Shown in pieces: positions 1 through 6,392 of a stretch of 42,937 nt of DNA. Location of the stretch: positions 1 through 42,937 of the forward strand of contig NZ_MIJF01000009.1 of the NCBI RefSeq assembly GCF_001730235.1. The letters run 5' to 3'. The notes under the pieces were generated by a model. The model saw only the letters and a program-made list of their open reading frames with translations, was not told the origin of the DNA and made no database searches. This DNA comes from Vulcanibacillus modesticaldus. GTDB lineage: Bacteria; Bacillota; Bacilli; Tepidibacillales; Tepidibacillaceae. The position numbers and the translations under genes were made by a program. Within the stretch, counting starts at the first letter, position 1; the number at the start of each line of letters is the position of its first letter.

Positions 1-158
1 CCACAATGAGGGCAAGTAAACTTAGCTCCTCGTTTAAAATTTAAATAAATATGAAGTTGTTCTTGTTCTTTATTAAATTCTTTATAACTAACAAACCATG
101 GATCCTTTATATCTAATGCTTCTTGAAACATATCTAAATCTTCTTGAGTGTGTAACAT
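1..158 (-). CDS. ISL3-family transposase, N-terminal part (runs off the window)
   Basis: The reading frame starts at an ATG at 158 and runs off the left edge after 52 codons. It reads MLHTQEDLDMFQEALDIKD, then DPWFVSYKEF, then a hydrophilic stretch and GAKFTCPHCG. The family (ISL3 transposases) begins with this kind of short helix, a conserved D/PW segment and then a CxxC that opens a zinc-ribbon. Only the first CxxC is inside the window. A good ribosome binding site (GGAGG) lies 7 nt upstream. The element's outer end is probably near 240-268, but I cannot fix the inverted repeat from one end. Whether the transposase is intact cannot be judged. Confidence 0.75.
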   Translation of the reverse strand, partial: MLHTQEDLDMFQEALDIKDPWFVSYKEFNKEQEQLHIYLNFKRGAKFTCPHC

Positions 159-261
159 TGACCATACCTCCAGTATTATTTTCATAGATTATTACCAGTA
201 TGGTCTATTAGATTTTTTTTAATCCAATATTATTTAGCGAGGAAGCAAATTTTTCATAAAG

Positions 262-312
262 AGACCGACTCAACATTACTAATAATTTTAATGTTTTGAG
301 TCGGCCTTTATC
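262..312. terminator. Hairpin with long arms, probable bidirectional terminator
   Basis: ACCGACTCAACATT is followed, after an AT-rich loop, by AATGTTTTGAGTCGGC. The two arms form a long stem with a small bulge. It lies immediately after the minus-strand gene ending at 335, so it most likely terminates that gene. It also sits at the presumed outer edge of the ISL3 element. Confidence 0.55.
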
Positions 313-334
313 AATTATAATTTTGAAGACAAAT

Positions 335-643
335 TTAGAATTGCTTCAATAAATTTATTATTTTTTTAAAGGTTTTAGGTGGAACAACTTTTTCGATTTT
401 CTTAATTAGTCGCATAATCTGATGTTTATTGGCAATATTAATTTTCTCCTTCCTTAAAATTCTTATTATGTTAACCGCTTCTTCAATTGATAATGGAATA
501 TGATATTGATTTGCTAGATTTATTAATTCTGCTGGGGTTATGGTGTTTATTCTTTGGTTCACGAATTTTCTAGTTATGGGGTTTAGCTTAGAGTTAATTT
601 CAGCGATTTTTTGGTAGATAAAATATTCGGTTTGTAGGTTCAA
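335..643 (-). CDS. Small basic protein, DUF2624/YqfT-like
   Basis: A 102-residue soluble, lysine- and isoleucine-rich protein with no membrane segment or signal peptide. The middle (FVNQRINTITPAELINLAN, then PLSIEEAVNIIRILR) resembles the DUF2624 family, represented by Bacillus subtilis YqfT, whose function is unknown. I chose the TTG at 643 because AGAGGTGA lies 5 nt upstream; a GTG three codons earlier would overlap that ribosome binding site. The family assignment comes from recognising the pattern and length (about 80-100 residues), not from an alignment. It stands alone between a hairpin and the divergent small-protein cluster. Confidence 0.6.
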   Translation of the reverse strand: MNLQTEYFIYQKIAEINSKLNPITRKFVNQRINTITPAELINLANQYHIPLSIEEAVNIIRILRKEKINIANKHQIMRLIKKIEKVVPPKTFKKIINLLKQF

Positions 644-900
644 TTGAATCACCTCTTAGTTTAAATAGGACCATACTTTCCTTCCTTTATTTATCCTATG
701 ATTTTAAATACAGATTGTGAGCTGTTTTCTGATATACTGGGGAATTGCCTATTTTGTTTGATTGTAGGCAAAAAAACTATACACATAATTCATTTAAAAC
801 ATAGCTTGAAGTATAGGGGAGAATAATTGTCTTCTAATAGGAGTTTCGATTGGACAAAAATTGGTATCTCCTAAAAAATTTTTTAGTGAGGAGGGTAATC
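644..900. other. Intergenic region, no gene seen
   Basis: This is an AT-rich divergent region between the YqfT-like gene and the first small membrane protein. The only structure I see is a 7-bp inverted repeat, TTGCCTA and TAGGCAA, separated by 13 nt around 745-771. It could be a weak hairpin or an operator. Confidence 0.4.
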
Positions 901-1047
901 TTGGGTACAACTAGTCAATACGGATACGGATGGTCGTGGATTTGGTGGATATTAATTATTTTCTTGTTTATATGGATTTTCTTTGGAATATTTAGAGGTT
1001 CCTATTATGGATACGGTGGTTATGGCGGTTATGGAGGGTACTATTAG
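901..1047 (+). CDS. Tiny Gly/Tyr-rich membrane protein 1
   Basis: A 48-residue protein beginning MGTTSQYGYGWSWIW. A single membrane helix covers residues about 13-30 (WWILIIFLFIWIFFGIF), and the tail is made of YGGYGG repeats. I chose the TTG at 901 because GAGGAGGG lies 5 nt upstream. An ATG-less extension to 850 would put a basic, unconserved segment before it and has no better ribosome binding site. It resembles the tiny YjcZ/YczN-type bacillar membrane proteins in size and composition. It heads a run of four such genes, each with its own strong ribosome binding site. Function unknown; a sporulation or envelope role is only suggested by the family. Confidence 0.7.
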   Translation: MGTTSQYGYGWSWIWWILIIFLFIWIFFGIFRGSYYGYGGYGGYGGYY

Positions 1048-1063
1048 ACAAATTAATAACAAT

Positions 1064-1086
1064 GAGGAAGATCTCTGGTCTTCCTC
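1064..1086 (+). terminator. Weak hairpin after small protein 1
   Basis: GAGGAAGA and TCTTCCTC form a perfect 8-bp stem with a 7-nt loop. It is followed by an AT-rich stretch rather than a clean T-run, so it may be a partial terminator or a stabilising hairpin between tandem genes. Confidence 0.45.
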
Positions 1087-1132
1087 GATTCTATATATTT
1101 GAAGAAAATTCTGGGAAAGGAGGGGTAATGCA

Positions 1133-1309
1133 ATGGGTTTAAGTTATTTTGGTGGTAAATATAGCATTATAATTTGGCTCTTAATTATCTTCCTGTTCAT
1201 TTGGATTTTCTTTGGAGTATTTAGTCGTTTTTACTATTACGGCTATGGACCTTATTGGGGTTATGGTCCTTACTATCCTTACTATGGTCCATATGGTTTT
1301 GATCCATAA
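1133..1309 (+). CDS. Tiny Gly/Tyr/Pro-rich membrane protein 2
   Basis: A 58-residue protein (MGLSYFGGKYSIIIWLLIIF...) with one membrane helix at residues about 11-30. The C-terminal tail is built from YGP/YYP repeats and ends in GFDP. The segment IIFLFIWIFFG is shared almost exactly with small protein 1, which marks the two as paralogues. The ATG at 1133 follows AAAGGAGGGG by 8 nt; an ATG five bases earlier is out of frame and stops at once. The gene is too short for most gene callers. Function unknown. Confidence 0.7.
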   Translation: MGLSYFGGKYSIIIWLLIIFLFIWIFFGVFSRFYYYGYGPYWGYGPYYPYYGPYGFDP

Positions 1310-1441
1310 ATATACTGATTAATAGTCATCAGACCATTTTTATTCAATCTAGATTAATATCTATACAGTAAGAAGTTGACTATCATATTTTATTTTAGAG
1401 GTAGTTCTTAACCTCAATACTCAAAGAAGGAGGGATAAAAT

Positions 1442-1537
1442 ATGTCTAAGGGATACTTCGGATATTACAGAAACTTACTTTTATTCATCCTATTAATAGT
1501 GATCTTCTTCTTCTTCCTAGGCGGATGGTATTACTAA
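1442..1537 (+). CDS. Tiny YjcZ-like membrane protein 3
   Basis: A 31-residue protein: MSKGYFGYYRNLLLFILLIV followed by a run of Phe and GGWYY. A short aromatic N-terminus leads into a single membrane helix (residues 12-27). It matches the tiny YjcZ-type sporulation/membrane proteins of Bacillales in length and layout. The ribosome binding site AAGGAGGG lies 8 nt before the ATG. It is nearly identical in its helix to the next gene, so a recent tandem duplication is likely. Function unknown. Confidence 0.65.
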   Translation: MSKGYFGYYRNLLLFILLIVIFFFFLGGWYY

Positions 1538-1656
1538 GATGGAGTTGGTTGTAAAAAATTCTTAATGTGCGCACGTTAATTTATCGTAATATACAAGAAA
1601 AGATAGATCCAGTTAGATAGCCCTAGTGAGAATGAAGGGATAAAGGAGGGATATAA

Positions 1657-1764
1657 ATGGCAAACTACGGATATGGAGGATATGGTTACTATAGAAACTT
1701 ACTATTATTCATCTTACTAATCGTAATATTCTTCTTCTTCTTAAGCGGTTGGTACTATAACTAA
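1657..1764 (+). CDS. Tiny YjcZ-like membrane protein 4
   Basis: A 35-residue protein: MANYGYGGYGYYRNLLLFIL, then a hydrophobic stretch ending SGWYYN. The helix YYRNLLLFILLIVIFFFFL is the same as in small protein 3, while the N-terminus carries the YGYGGYG tract seen in protein 1. The ribosome binding site AAAGGAGGG lies 6 nt before the ATG. The gene is closed by a strong terminator, so it is the last of the run. Function unknown. Confidence 0.65.
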   Translation: MANYGYGGYGYYRNLLLFILLIVIFFFFLSGWYYN

Positions 1765-1791
1765 ATTAGTGGTTCCTCCTCATTGAGATAT

Positions 1792-1839
1792 ATGCTGAAT
1801 CAAAACATCGTTACATGATGTTTTGATTCAGCATTTTTT
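1792..1839 (+). terminator. Strong intrinsic terminator of the small-protein run
   Basis: A perfect 18-bp stem (1792-1809 pairs with 1817-1834, loop of 7 nt) is followed directly by a T-run. It also lies just beyond the end of the convergent crp/fnr-type gene and may stop transcription from both sides, although the minus-strand side lacks a T-run. Confidence 0.9.
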
Positions 1840-1869
1840 CAATTTAAAAGCTAAACTATAATTACATTG

Positions 1870-2559
1870 TTAGTTGATATAATTTCTTAATTCTTCAAAA
1901 TCCTTAATACATATCTTCCCTTTTTTCATTGTCAAAACACCATTTTTCTCTAAAGTTGAAATCATTCGATTTACATTTTCTCTAGCGGCACCAATGAAGT
2001 TAGCCAACTCTTGATGGGTCAAAGTCAGTTCAATGATTACTCCTTCAGGGGATTTTTTCCCATATTGTTTGGCCAGATTTATTAGTGTTGAAGCCAAAGC
2101 ACCAAGCTTTCCATAAAGTGTGACATCTCTTAATTTAGAATGGGCTGAATATAAACGTTCTCCCATAATCTGAATGATGGAAACCCCGATTTCAGGATAG
2201 CGTAAGATGATTTTCTCTAAATCTTTATTGCGAATAATTACTATTTCACTATCTTCAATCGTTTCAGCGGTTACTGGATATGTAGTATTTCGGAAAAGGG
2301 AGGCTTGAGCGAATAGCTCTCCTGACTTAAGGATGCTGATTACAACTTCCTTCCCTTCATAAGAACTCTTACTTAGGCGAACCTTTCCTTTGCGTAAGAA
2401 ATAAACTGCTTCTGCCGGATCACTTTCTACGAAGATTATTGTTCCTTTTGGAAATTTTTTCACCATTAAAACTCTATTTACAACTTCTTTCTTTTGTTCG
2501 GATAACTCGGATAGAAGTGGTATTAAATTTATTATCGTTTTTGTATTACTCTTTTCCAT
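1870..2559 (-). CDS. Crp/Fnr-family transcriptional regulator without an Fe-S cysteine cluster
   Basis: A 229-residue cytoplasmic regulator. The N-terminal cyclic-nucleotide-binding-like beta-barrel spans about residues 15-130 (GTIIFVESDPAEAVYFLRKGKVRL, then GELFAQASLF). A dimerisation helix follows, and then a winged HTH at about 150-225 with the recognition region THQELANFIGAARENVNRMI, typical of the family. True FNR proteins carry several cysteines; this protein has only one, near the C-terminus (ICIKD), so oxygen sensing through a [4Fe-4S] cluster is unlikely. It sits beside ywiC, which in B. subtilis lies near fnr and narGHJI, so control of anaerobic or nitrate genes is a reasonable guess. 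Its effector is unknown. Confidence 0.9.
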   Translation of the reverse strand: MEKSNTKTIINLIPLLSELSEQKKEVVNRVLMVKKFPKGTIIFVESDPAEAVYFLRKGKVRLSKSSYEGKEVVISILKSGELFAQASLFRNTTYPVTAETIEDSEIVIIRNKDLEKIILRYPEIGVSIIQIMGERLYSAHSKLRDVTLYGKLGALASTLINLAKQYGKKSPEGVIIELTLTHQELANFIGAARENVNRMISTLEKNGVLTMKKGKICIKDFEELRNYIN

Positions 2560-2618
2560 TTCCTTAGCCCCTTTAAAGCGTTTTTAGATTATGCAATTTC
2601 AATCGATTTCTAAATAGC

Positions 2619-3356
2619 TTAAGCATAATACCTTAGTATGAGAAACACAACAAACCAAATGGTATTAATGATTTCAATGATACCTATTTTTCTAATAGAT
2701 AAATTATTTTTTCTATGGCTATATAACATTCTTAAAAACGAAAGTACAAAAGCAAGTCCAACGTATATATCACCAACCATATAACCGATTATTGGTAATA
2801 ACAACATGTAAAGATTAGCAAAAATTTTAAAAGAATGATTATCTTTTTCCCGTACTAAGCTCTTGACGTACAGTGCAGATCCAAAGAAGAAGAGGATATT
2901 CAATATCCAGACATTAACAATCGTTTTATTAAGTATACTTGAATCAACATAATTAGTTCCCACCTTATAAGAAGCAAATATGGTACTAGTTAATGCCATT
3001 ATCGATATCAGGTCATTTAACAGAGACCGTTCCTTTTTAATTTTTATATAATAAATATTCACAAATAATGAAATTATTGCTACTGATAGGTAGATTAATT
3101 TTGGGTGGTTAATGATTACTGGAATTCCTATGATGGTTCCAATCACCAAATATGTTACTGCATATTTCCACATTTGTTTTCTGTCTCTAGGTTGTCTAAT
3201 TCCCTGTAGAAAAGGGGATATCGAGATATATAAGAAAAAGATACTGAAAAAAAGGATTACATGTAACCATTTAAATTGAGATAATGTCGCTCCGATGATA
3301 AATGGGGCTATCCACATCGCCCAAGCACCATGTTCCTTTGGTAAAATTATCTTCAT
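2619..3356 (-). CDS. ywiC: YwiC-like integral membrane protein
   Basis: A 245-residue protein with about seven or eight membrane helices and the opening motif MKIILPKEHGAWAMWIAP, characteristic of the YwiC-like family. Family members are membrane proteins of unknown function, in B. subtilis next to fnr-narGHJI. I chose the ATG at 3356 because it starts the conserved motif and has AGGAGA 7 nt upstream; an in-frame extension of 35 residues upstream lacks family similarity. It lies upstream of the Crp/Fnr gene on the same strand (59 nt apart), so the two may be cotranscribed. The charged loop QGIRQPRDRKQ is conserved-looking. Confidence 0.85.
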   Translation of the reverse strand: MKIILPKEHGAWAMWIAPFIIGATLSQFKWLHVILFFSIFFLYISISPFLQGIRQPRDRKQMWKYAVTYLVIGTIIGIPVIINHPKLIYLSVAIISLFVNIYYIKIKKERSLLNDLISIMALTSTIFASYKVGTNYVDSSILNKTIVNVWILNILFFFGSALYVKSLVREKDNHSFKIFANLYMLLLPIIGYMVGDIYVGLAFVLSFLRMLYSHRKNNLSIRKIGIIEIINTIWFVVFLILRYYA

Positions 3357-3492
3357 AAATATTTCTCCTATAAAATAAGTTTTTATATAATTAAGTTTAA
3401 CAATATATTTAATTTCTTTCAATGCCAAGATGTTAGCGACACTTAATGTGATTAAAATCATTTCTCGATTTTTATAATTTTGTTACGATAGA

Positions 3493-3498
3493 TATAAT
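3493..3498 (+). promoter_or_regulatory. Candidate -10 box (TATAAT) for the sensor operon
   Basis: A perfect TATAAT lies 34 nt before the ATG of the siroheme-ferredoxin-like gene, in the divergent region opposite ywiC. I see no good -35 at the usual spacing, so an activator may be needed. Confidence 0.45.
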
Positions 3499-3531
3499 GG
3501 AAAAGATGATAACTGTTTTGGAGGAATATAA

Positions 3532-4176
3532 ATGAAAAAACAATTCCAAGATTTAACTAGTGTTAAGAGTTGTCGAGGTTGTTCTCATGCTAATTATCAA
3601 GATCAAGAGCTAATAGTGAAGATTCAAGAAGAATTAAAAAATTCCTTATTAGAAGATAGGATGAGATCTTTCGCTAAATCACATTTTTTATATCACCGTC
3701 CGTTTGAAATTAATATTGCTCGCTGTCCTAATAGTTGCTCTAAGCCACAGATTTCTGATATTTCTATAATTGCTATGAAAAAACCTATTGTGACAGAACA
3801 ACAGTGTTTAGATTGTAGGGTATGTGAAACAGAATGTAAGGAAAATGCAATAAGCTTTTCAGGTGGATATCCTCTATTCGATTACGACCTATGTATAAAT
3901 TGCGGAGATTGTATTAGAGTCTGTCCTTCCGGAACTATCTCCTTTAAAGAAATAGAATTTCAGTTTGCAGTTGGTGGTAGATTAGGTCGTCATCCTCGAT
4001 TTGCGATAGAAATTGGAACTACTTCTTCTGTTGATGAGATTGTTGAATGGGTAAAATCTACGATTCAATTATATAAAGATAATATTTCTAAAGAAGAACG
4101 GTTTTCATCTGTTTTAGATCGCTTTGGTATTAACGAATTTCAAAAACATATTTTAATGATTAATAATAAGAAATAG
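3532..4176 (+). CDS. Sulfite/nitrite-reductase-like (AsrC-type) half domain with 2[4Fe-4S] ferredoxin
   Basis: A 214-residue cytoplasmic protein. Residues 12-85 match the siroheme/Fe-S half of the sulfite/nitrite reductase fold: SCRGCSHANYQ at 13-23 and ARCPNSCSKPQISDI at 63-77. Residues 92-131 form a 2[4Fe-4S] ferredoxin with clusters C92/C95/C98/C102 and C121/C124/C127/C131. The segment FAVGGRLGRHPRFA near 146-159 is the usual end of the AsrC fold. AsrC-type reductases have CX5C then CX3C; here it is C14-X2-C17 and C65-X3-C69, and the N-terminal ferredoxin-like half domain is missing. It is therefore probably not a full reductase. It lies 42 nt upstream of a histidine kinase and response regulator, which suggests a sensory or accessory redox role. 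That role is inference. Confidence 0.75.
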   Translation: MKKQFQDLTSVKSCRGCSHANYQDQELIVKIQEELKNSLLEDRMRSFAKSHFLYHRPFEINIARCPNSCSKPQISDISIIAMKKPIVTEQQCLDCRVCETECKENAISFSGGYPLFDYDLCINCGDCIRVCPSGTISFKEIEFQFAVGGRLGRHPRFAIEIGTTSSVDEIVEWVKSTIQLYKDNISKEERFSSVLDRFGINEFQKHILMINNKK

Positions 4177-4218
4177 TGTTATTTTGTGTACGCTCTAAAA
4201 CATATTGGGGTGAATTGA

Positions 4219-5436
4219 ATGTCTAGCAAACTCAATAACAGCCATAGAAGTTTTAACAATATTGTAATGATTTCCACAGGAATTTCTCTGGCATTTATCA
4301 TTGTTGTCTATTTGATTATAATAATGAATTTTCGAGTAGCATATCGTTATCTTATTTTGTTTACTATCTCTTTTGTTTTCTCTTCAATTCTATTTTATGT
4401 TATTTTTAAACAACAGGAACAATTGAAGGCCGAACGAAAACAATTAATTACGCTATTTCAACATGTATCAGATGGAATTTTAATTTTAGATGAGAATAAG
4501 AACATTATTGAAATGAATGAAGCTGCTCGTGATTTACTTGGCGGCGTAGGTATGTCTAATTTTTTTTGTGATATCTGTCAGGATTCTCATGGACAAATAA
4601 AAATTTGTGAATATGATAAATGCTTTTTAGACTTCAAAAAGTTATCTTATTATGAATTACAATTGAAGCATCTAACTAAGGGGAAAATCCCAGTATCCGT
4701 TAGCACATCTACGTATTTTGGTACTAATCAAAAACTTTTAACAATCGTTTCCATTAGAAACATTAGCGAATATCGTAAAACTGAGCGGAGTCGAATCAAC
4801 AATATGGTAACTACTTCCATGATCAAAGCTCAAGAAAAAGAGAGAAAGCGTCTATCACGAGAACTTCATGATGGAATAGGGCAATCTATTTTCAGTATTT
4901 TGTTAGGGTTGGAGTATTTAATTCCTCAATTAAAAAATGAGGAGTTAAAGGGATACGTGACTAATTTGCGAAACACCACCAAGCAAACTTTGGAAGAAAT
5001 AAGGCATATGGCTGTTGAATTAAGACCTTCAGTTCTTGATGATTTAGGATTGGTTGCAGCACTAAAATCATATATTAAGACCTTTGGAGAAACATTCGGA
5101 ATTCAAATTAATTTTGAATATAGCGCCAACAAACAACGTCTTCCTTCTAACATGGAAACAGCTTTATACCGCATCAGTCAAGAAGCATTAACTAATGCGG
5201 CTAAATATGCTGATACTGACAGAATTGACCTTTCTTTAACCAATATCAAGAATGAAGTAATTCTAACAATTACAGACTATGGAAAAGGATTTTCCGTTGA
5301 TGATATATTTCAAAGAGAAAAAGGTGTGGGATTATATAGTATGGAAGAACGAGCGGCGATGTTAAATGGTTCTTTCCATATCACATCACAGGTGGGAAAA
5401 GGAACAGAAATCAAAGTTAGAATTTCGTTAGAGTAG
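4219..5436 (+). CDS. NreB-like sensor histidine kinase with a Cys-cluster PAS domain
   Basis: A 405-residue protein with two N-terminal membrane helices (about 16-36 and 43-63) and a short outside loop. A PAS domain follows (about 73-185), then HisKA_3 with the phosphorylated His217 (ERKRLSRELHDGIGQS), then HATPase_c (N box ALYRISQEALTNAAKY, G boxes DYGKGF and GVGLYSM). Inside the PAS are C117, C120, C130 and C135 in the pattern CX2CX9CX4C. Staphylococcal NreB binds an oxygen-labile [4Fe-4S] through four PAS cysteines, so a similar redox or oxygen input is likely, though its spacing differs. Unlike NreB it is membrane-anchored. Its partner is the response regulator 13 nt downstream; nar promoter control is inferred from position. 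Confidence 0.88.
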   Translation: MSSKLNNSHRSFNNIVMISTGISLAFIIVVYLIIIMNFRVAYRYLILFTISFVFSSILFYVIFKQQEQLKAERKQLITLFQHVSDGILILDENKNIIEMNEAARDLLGGVGMSNFFCDICQDSHGQIKICEYDKCFLDFKKLSYYELQLKHLTKGKIPVSVSTSTYFGTNQKLLTIVSIRNISEYRKTERSRINNMVTTSMIKAQEKERKRLSRELHDGIGQSIFSILLGLEYLIPQLKNEELKGYVTNLRNTTKQTLEEIRHMAVELRPSVLDDLGLVAALKSYIKTFGETFGIQINFEYSANKQRLPSNMETALYRISQEALTNAAKYADTDRIDLSLTNIKNEVILTITDYGKGFSVDDIFQREKGVGLYSMEERAAMLNGSFHITSQVGKGTEIKVRISLE

Positions 5437-5449
5437 AAAGGGGAAACAA

Positions 5450-6109
5450 ATGACTTCAATTCGTATTTTATTAGTAGATGATCATACGGTTGTTCGTTCT
5501 GGATTGAAGATGTTACTTAATGCACAACCCGATATGGTAGTTGTAGGTGAAGCAGCGGATGGAAATGAGGGTATTGCTAAGGCTCTTGATTTGAATCTAG
5601 ATGTAATTTTAATGGATTTAAGCATGCCCCGTGGGAGAGATGGATTTTCTTCTACAGCAGAATTAAAAAAGGTATTACCAAATATCAATGTGCTGATTTT
5701 AACAATGCATGACGATGACGAATATTTATTCAGGGCTTTAAAAGCAGGGGCCTCTGGATATATCTTAAAAAGTGCTCCCGGAGAGGAATTAATCAATGCT
5801 ATTCGCACCGTATTCAAAGGTGAGGCATATCTCTATCCTACTGCAACCAAGAGGTTGATTGAAGGTTATTTGAATTTCGCGGAAAAAGGTGAAGAGGATT
5901 CGATAGACCTATTATCTCCTAGGGAAAAAGAAATACTTTCATATGTGGCAATGGGTTATTCAAATAAAGAAATTGCTGATCGATTAATAATTAGTGTAAA
6001 AACTGTTGAAAGTCATAAAGCGAAGATTATGGAAAAATTACAATTTACCAGCCGTCCAGAATTAGTTAAATATGCGATTAAAAAAGGCTTAATAGATTTT
6101 GATGATTAA
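5450..6109 (+). CDS. NarL/NreC-type response regulator
   Basis: A 219-residue regulator. The receiver domain covers 1-125 with the acidic pocket D10/D11 and phosphoacceptor D56 (VILMDLSMP). A LuxR-type HTH occupies about 150-215 (LSPREKEILSYVAMGYSNKEIADRLIISVKTVESH). The gene follows the kinase with its own ribosome binding site (AAAGGGG) and is closed by a terminator. Its neighbours (kinase before, narK-narGHJI after) make it the likely activator of the nitrate operon, as NreC is in staphylococci. The palindrome at 6279-6293 is a plausible binding site. A general NarL-family role cannot be excluded, because many paralogues look alike. Confidence 0.88.
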   Translation: MTSIRILLVDDHTVVRSGLKMLLNAQPDMVVVGEAADGNEGIAKALDLNLDVILMDLSMPRGRDGFSSTAELKKVLPNINVLILTMHDDDEYLFRALKAGASGYILKSAPGEELINAIRTVFKGEAYLYPTATKRLIEGYLNFAEKGEEDSIDLLSPREKEILSYVAMGYSNKEIADRLIISVKTVESHKAKIMEKLQFTSRPELVKYAIKKGLIDFDD

Positions 6110-6138
6110 ACTACCTTTGTTCCAAGGGTAGTTTTTTT
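6108..6138 (+). terminator. Intrinsic terminator after the response regulator
   Basis: AAACTACCTT pairs with AAGGGTAGTTT across a 6-nt loop and is followed by a T-run. It separates the sensor operon from the transporter/reductase operon. Confidence 0.85.
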
Positions 6139-6254
6139 GTGGAAAAGTAAAATACAACTTTAATCAAAAGTCCCTTAATATTTTTGATCTTTAATAAGTT
6201 TTTTGTTTTAGGAATTCTATTATCTTTCATTTGAAAAAATATGGGATATATGAG

Positions 6255-6323
6255 AGTAGGGGAATTACTACCCGAAAATAGGGGAGTTCCCTAATATGGT
6301 TTTTACTATATCCAAAGTAAAAT
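6255..6323 (+). promoter_or_regulatory. Palindromic operator and promoter region of the narK-narGHJI operon
   Basis: A perfect 5-5-5 palindrome, TAGGG-gagtt-CCCTA, occupies 6279-6293. A related imperfect element (GTAGGGGAATTACTACCC) lies just upstream at 6256-6273. A -10-like TAAAAT at 6318-6323 would place the palindrome centre (6286) about 44 nt before the start of transcription, a normal position for an activator. The rest of this 254-nt gap is AT-rich. NreC of staphylococci is known to use GC-rich palindromes; assigning this one to the adjacent regulator is inference. Confidence 0.5.
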
Positions 6324-6392
6324 TGAAATTAAATAAGGTAATCATTCCTAATTAATTTTACTTATTAAAAAATATATTGAGGAGGACTTAAG

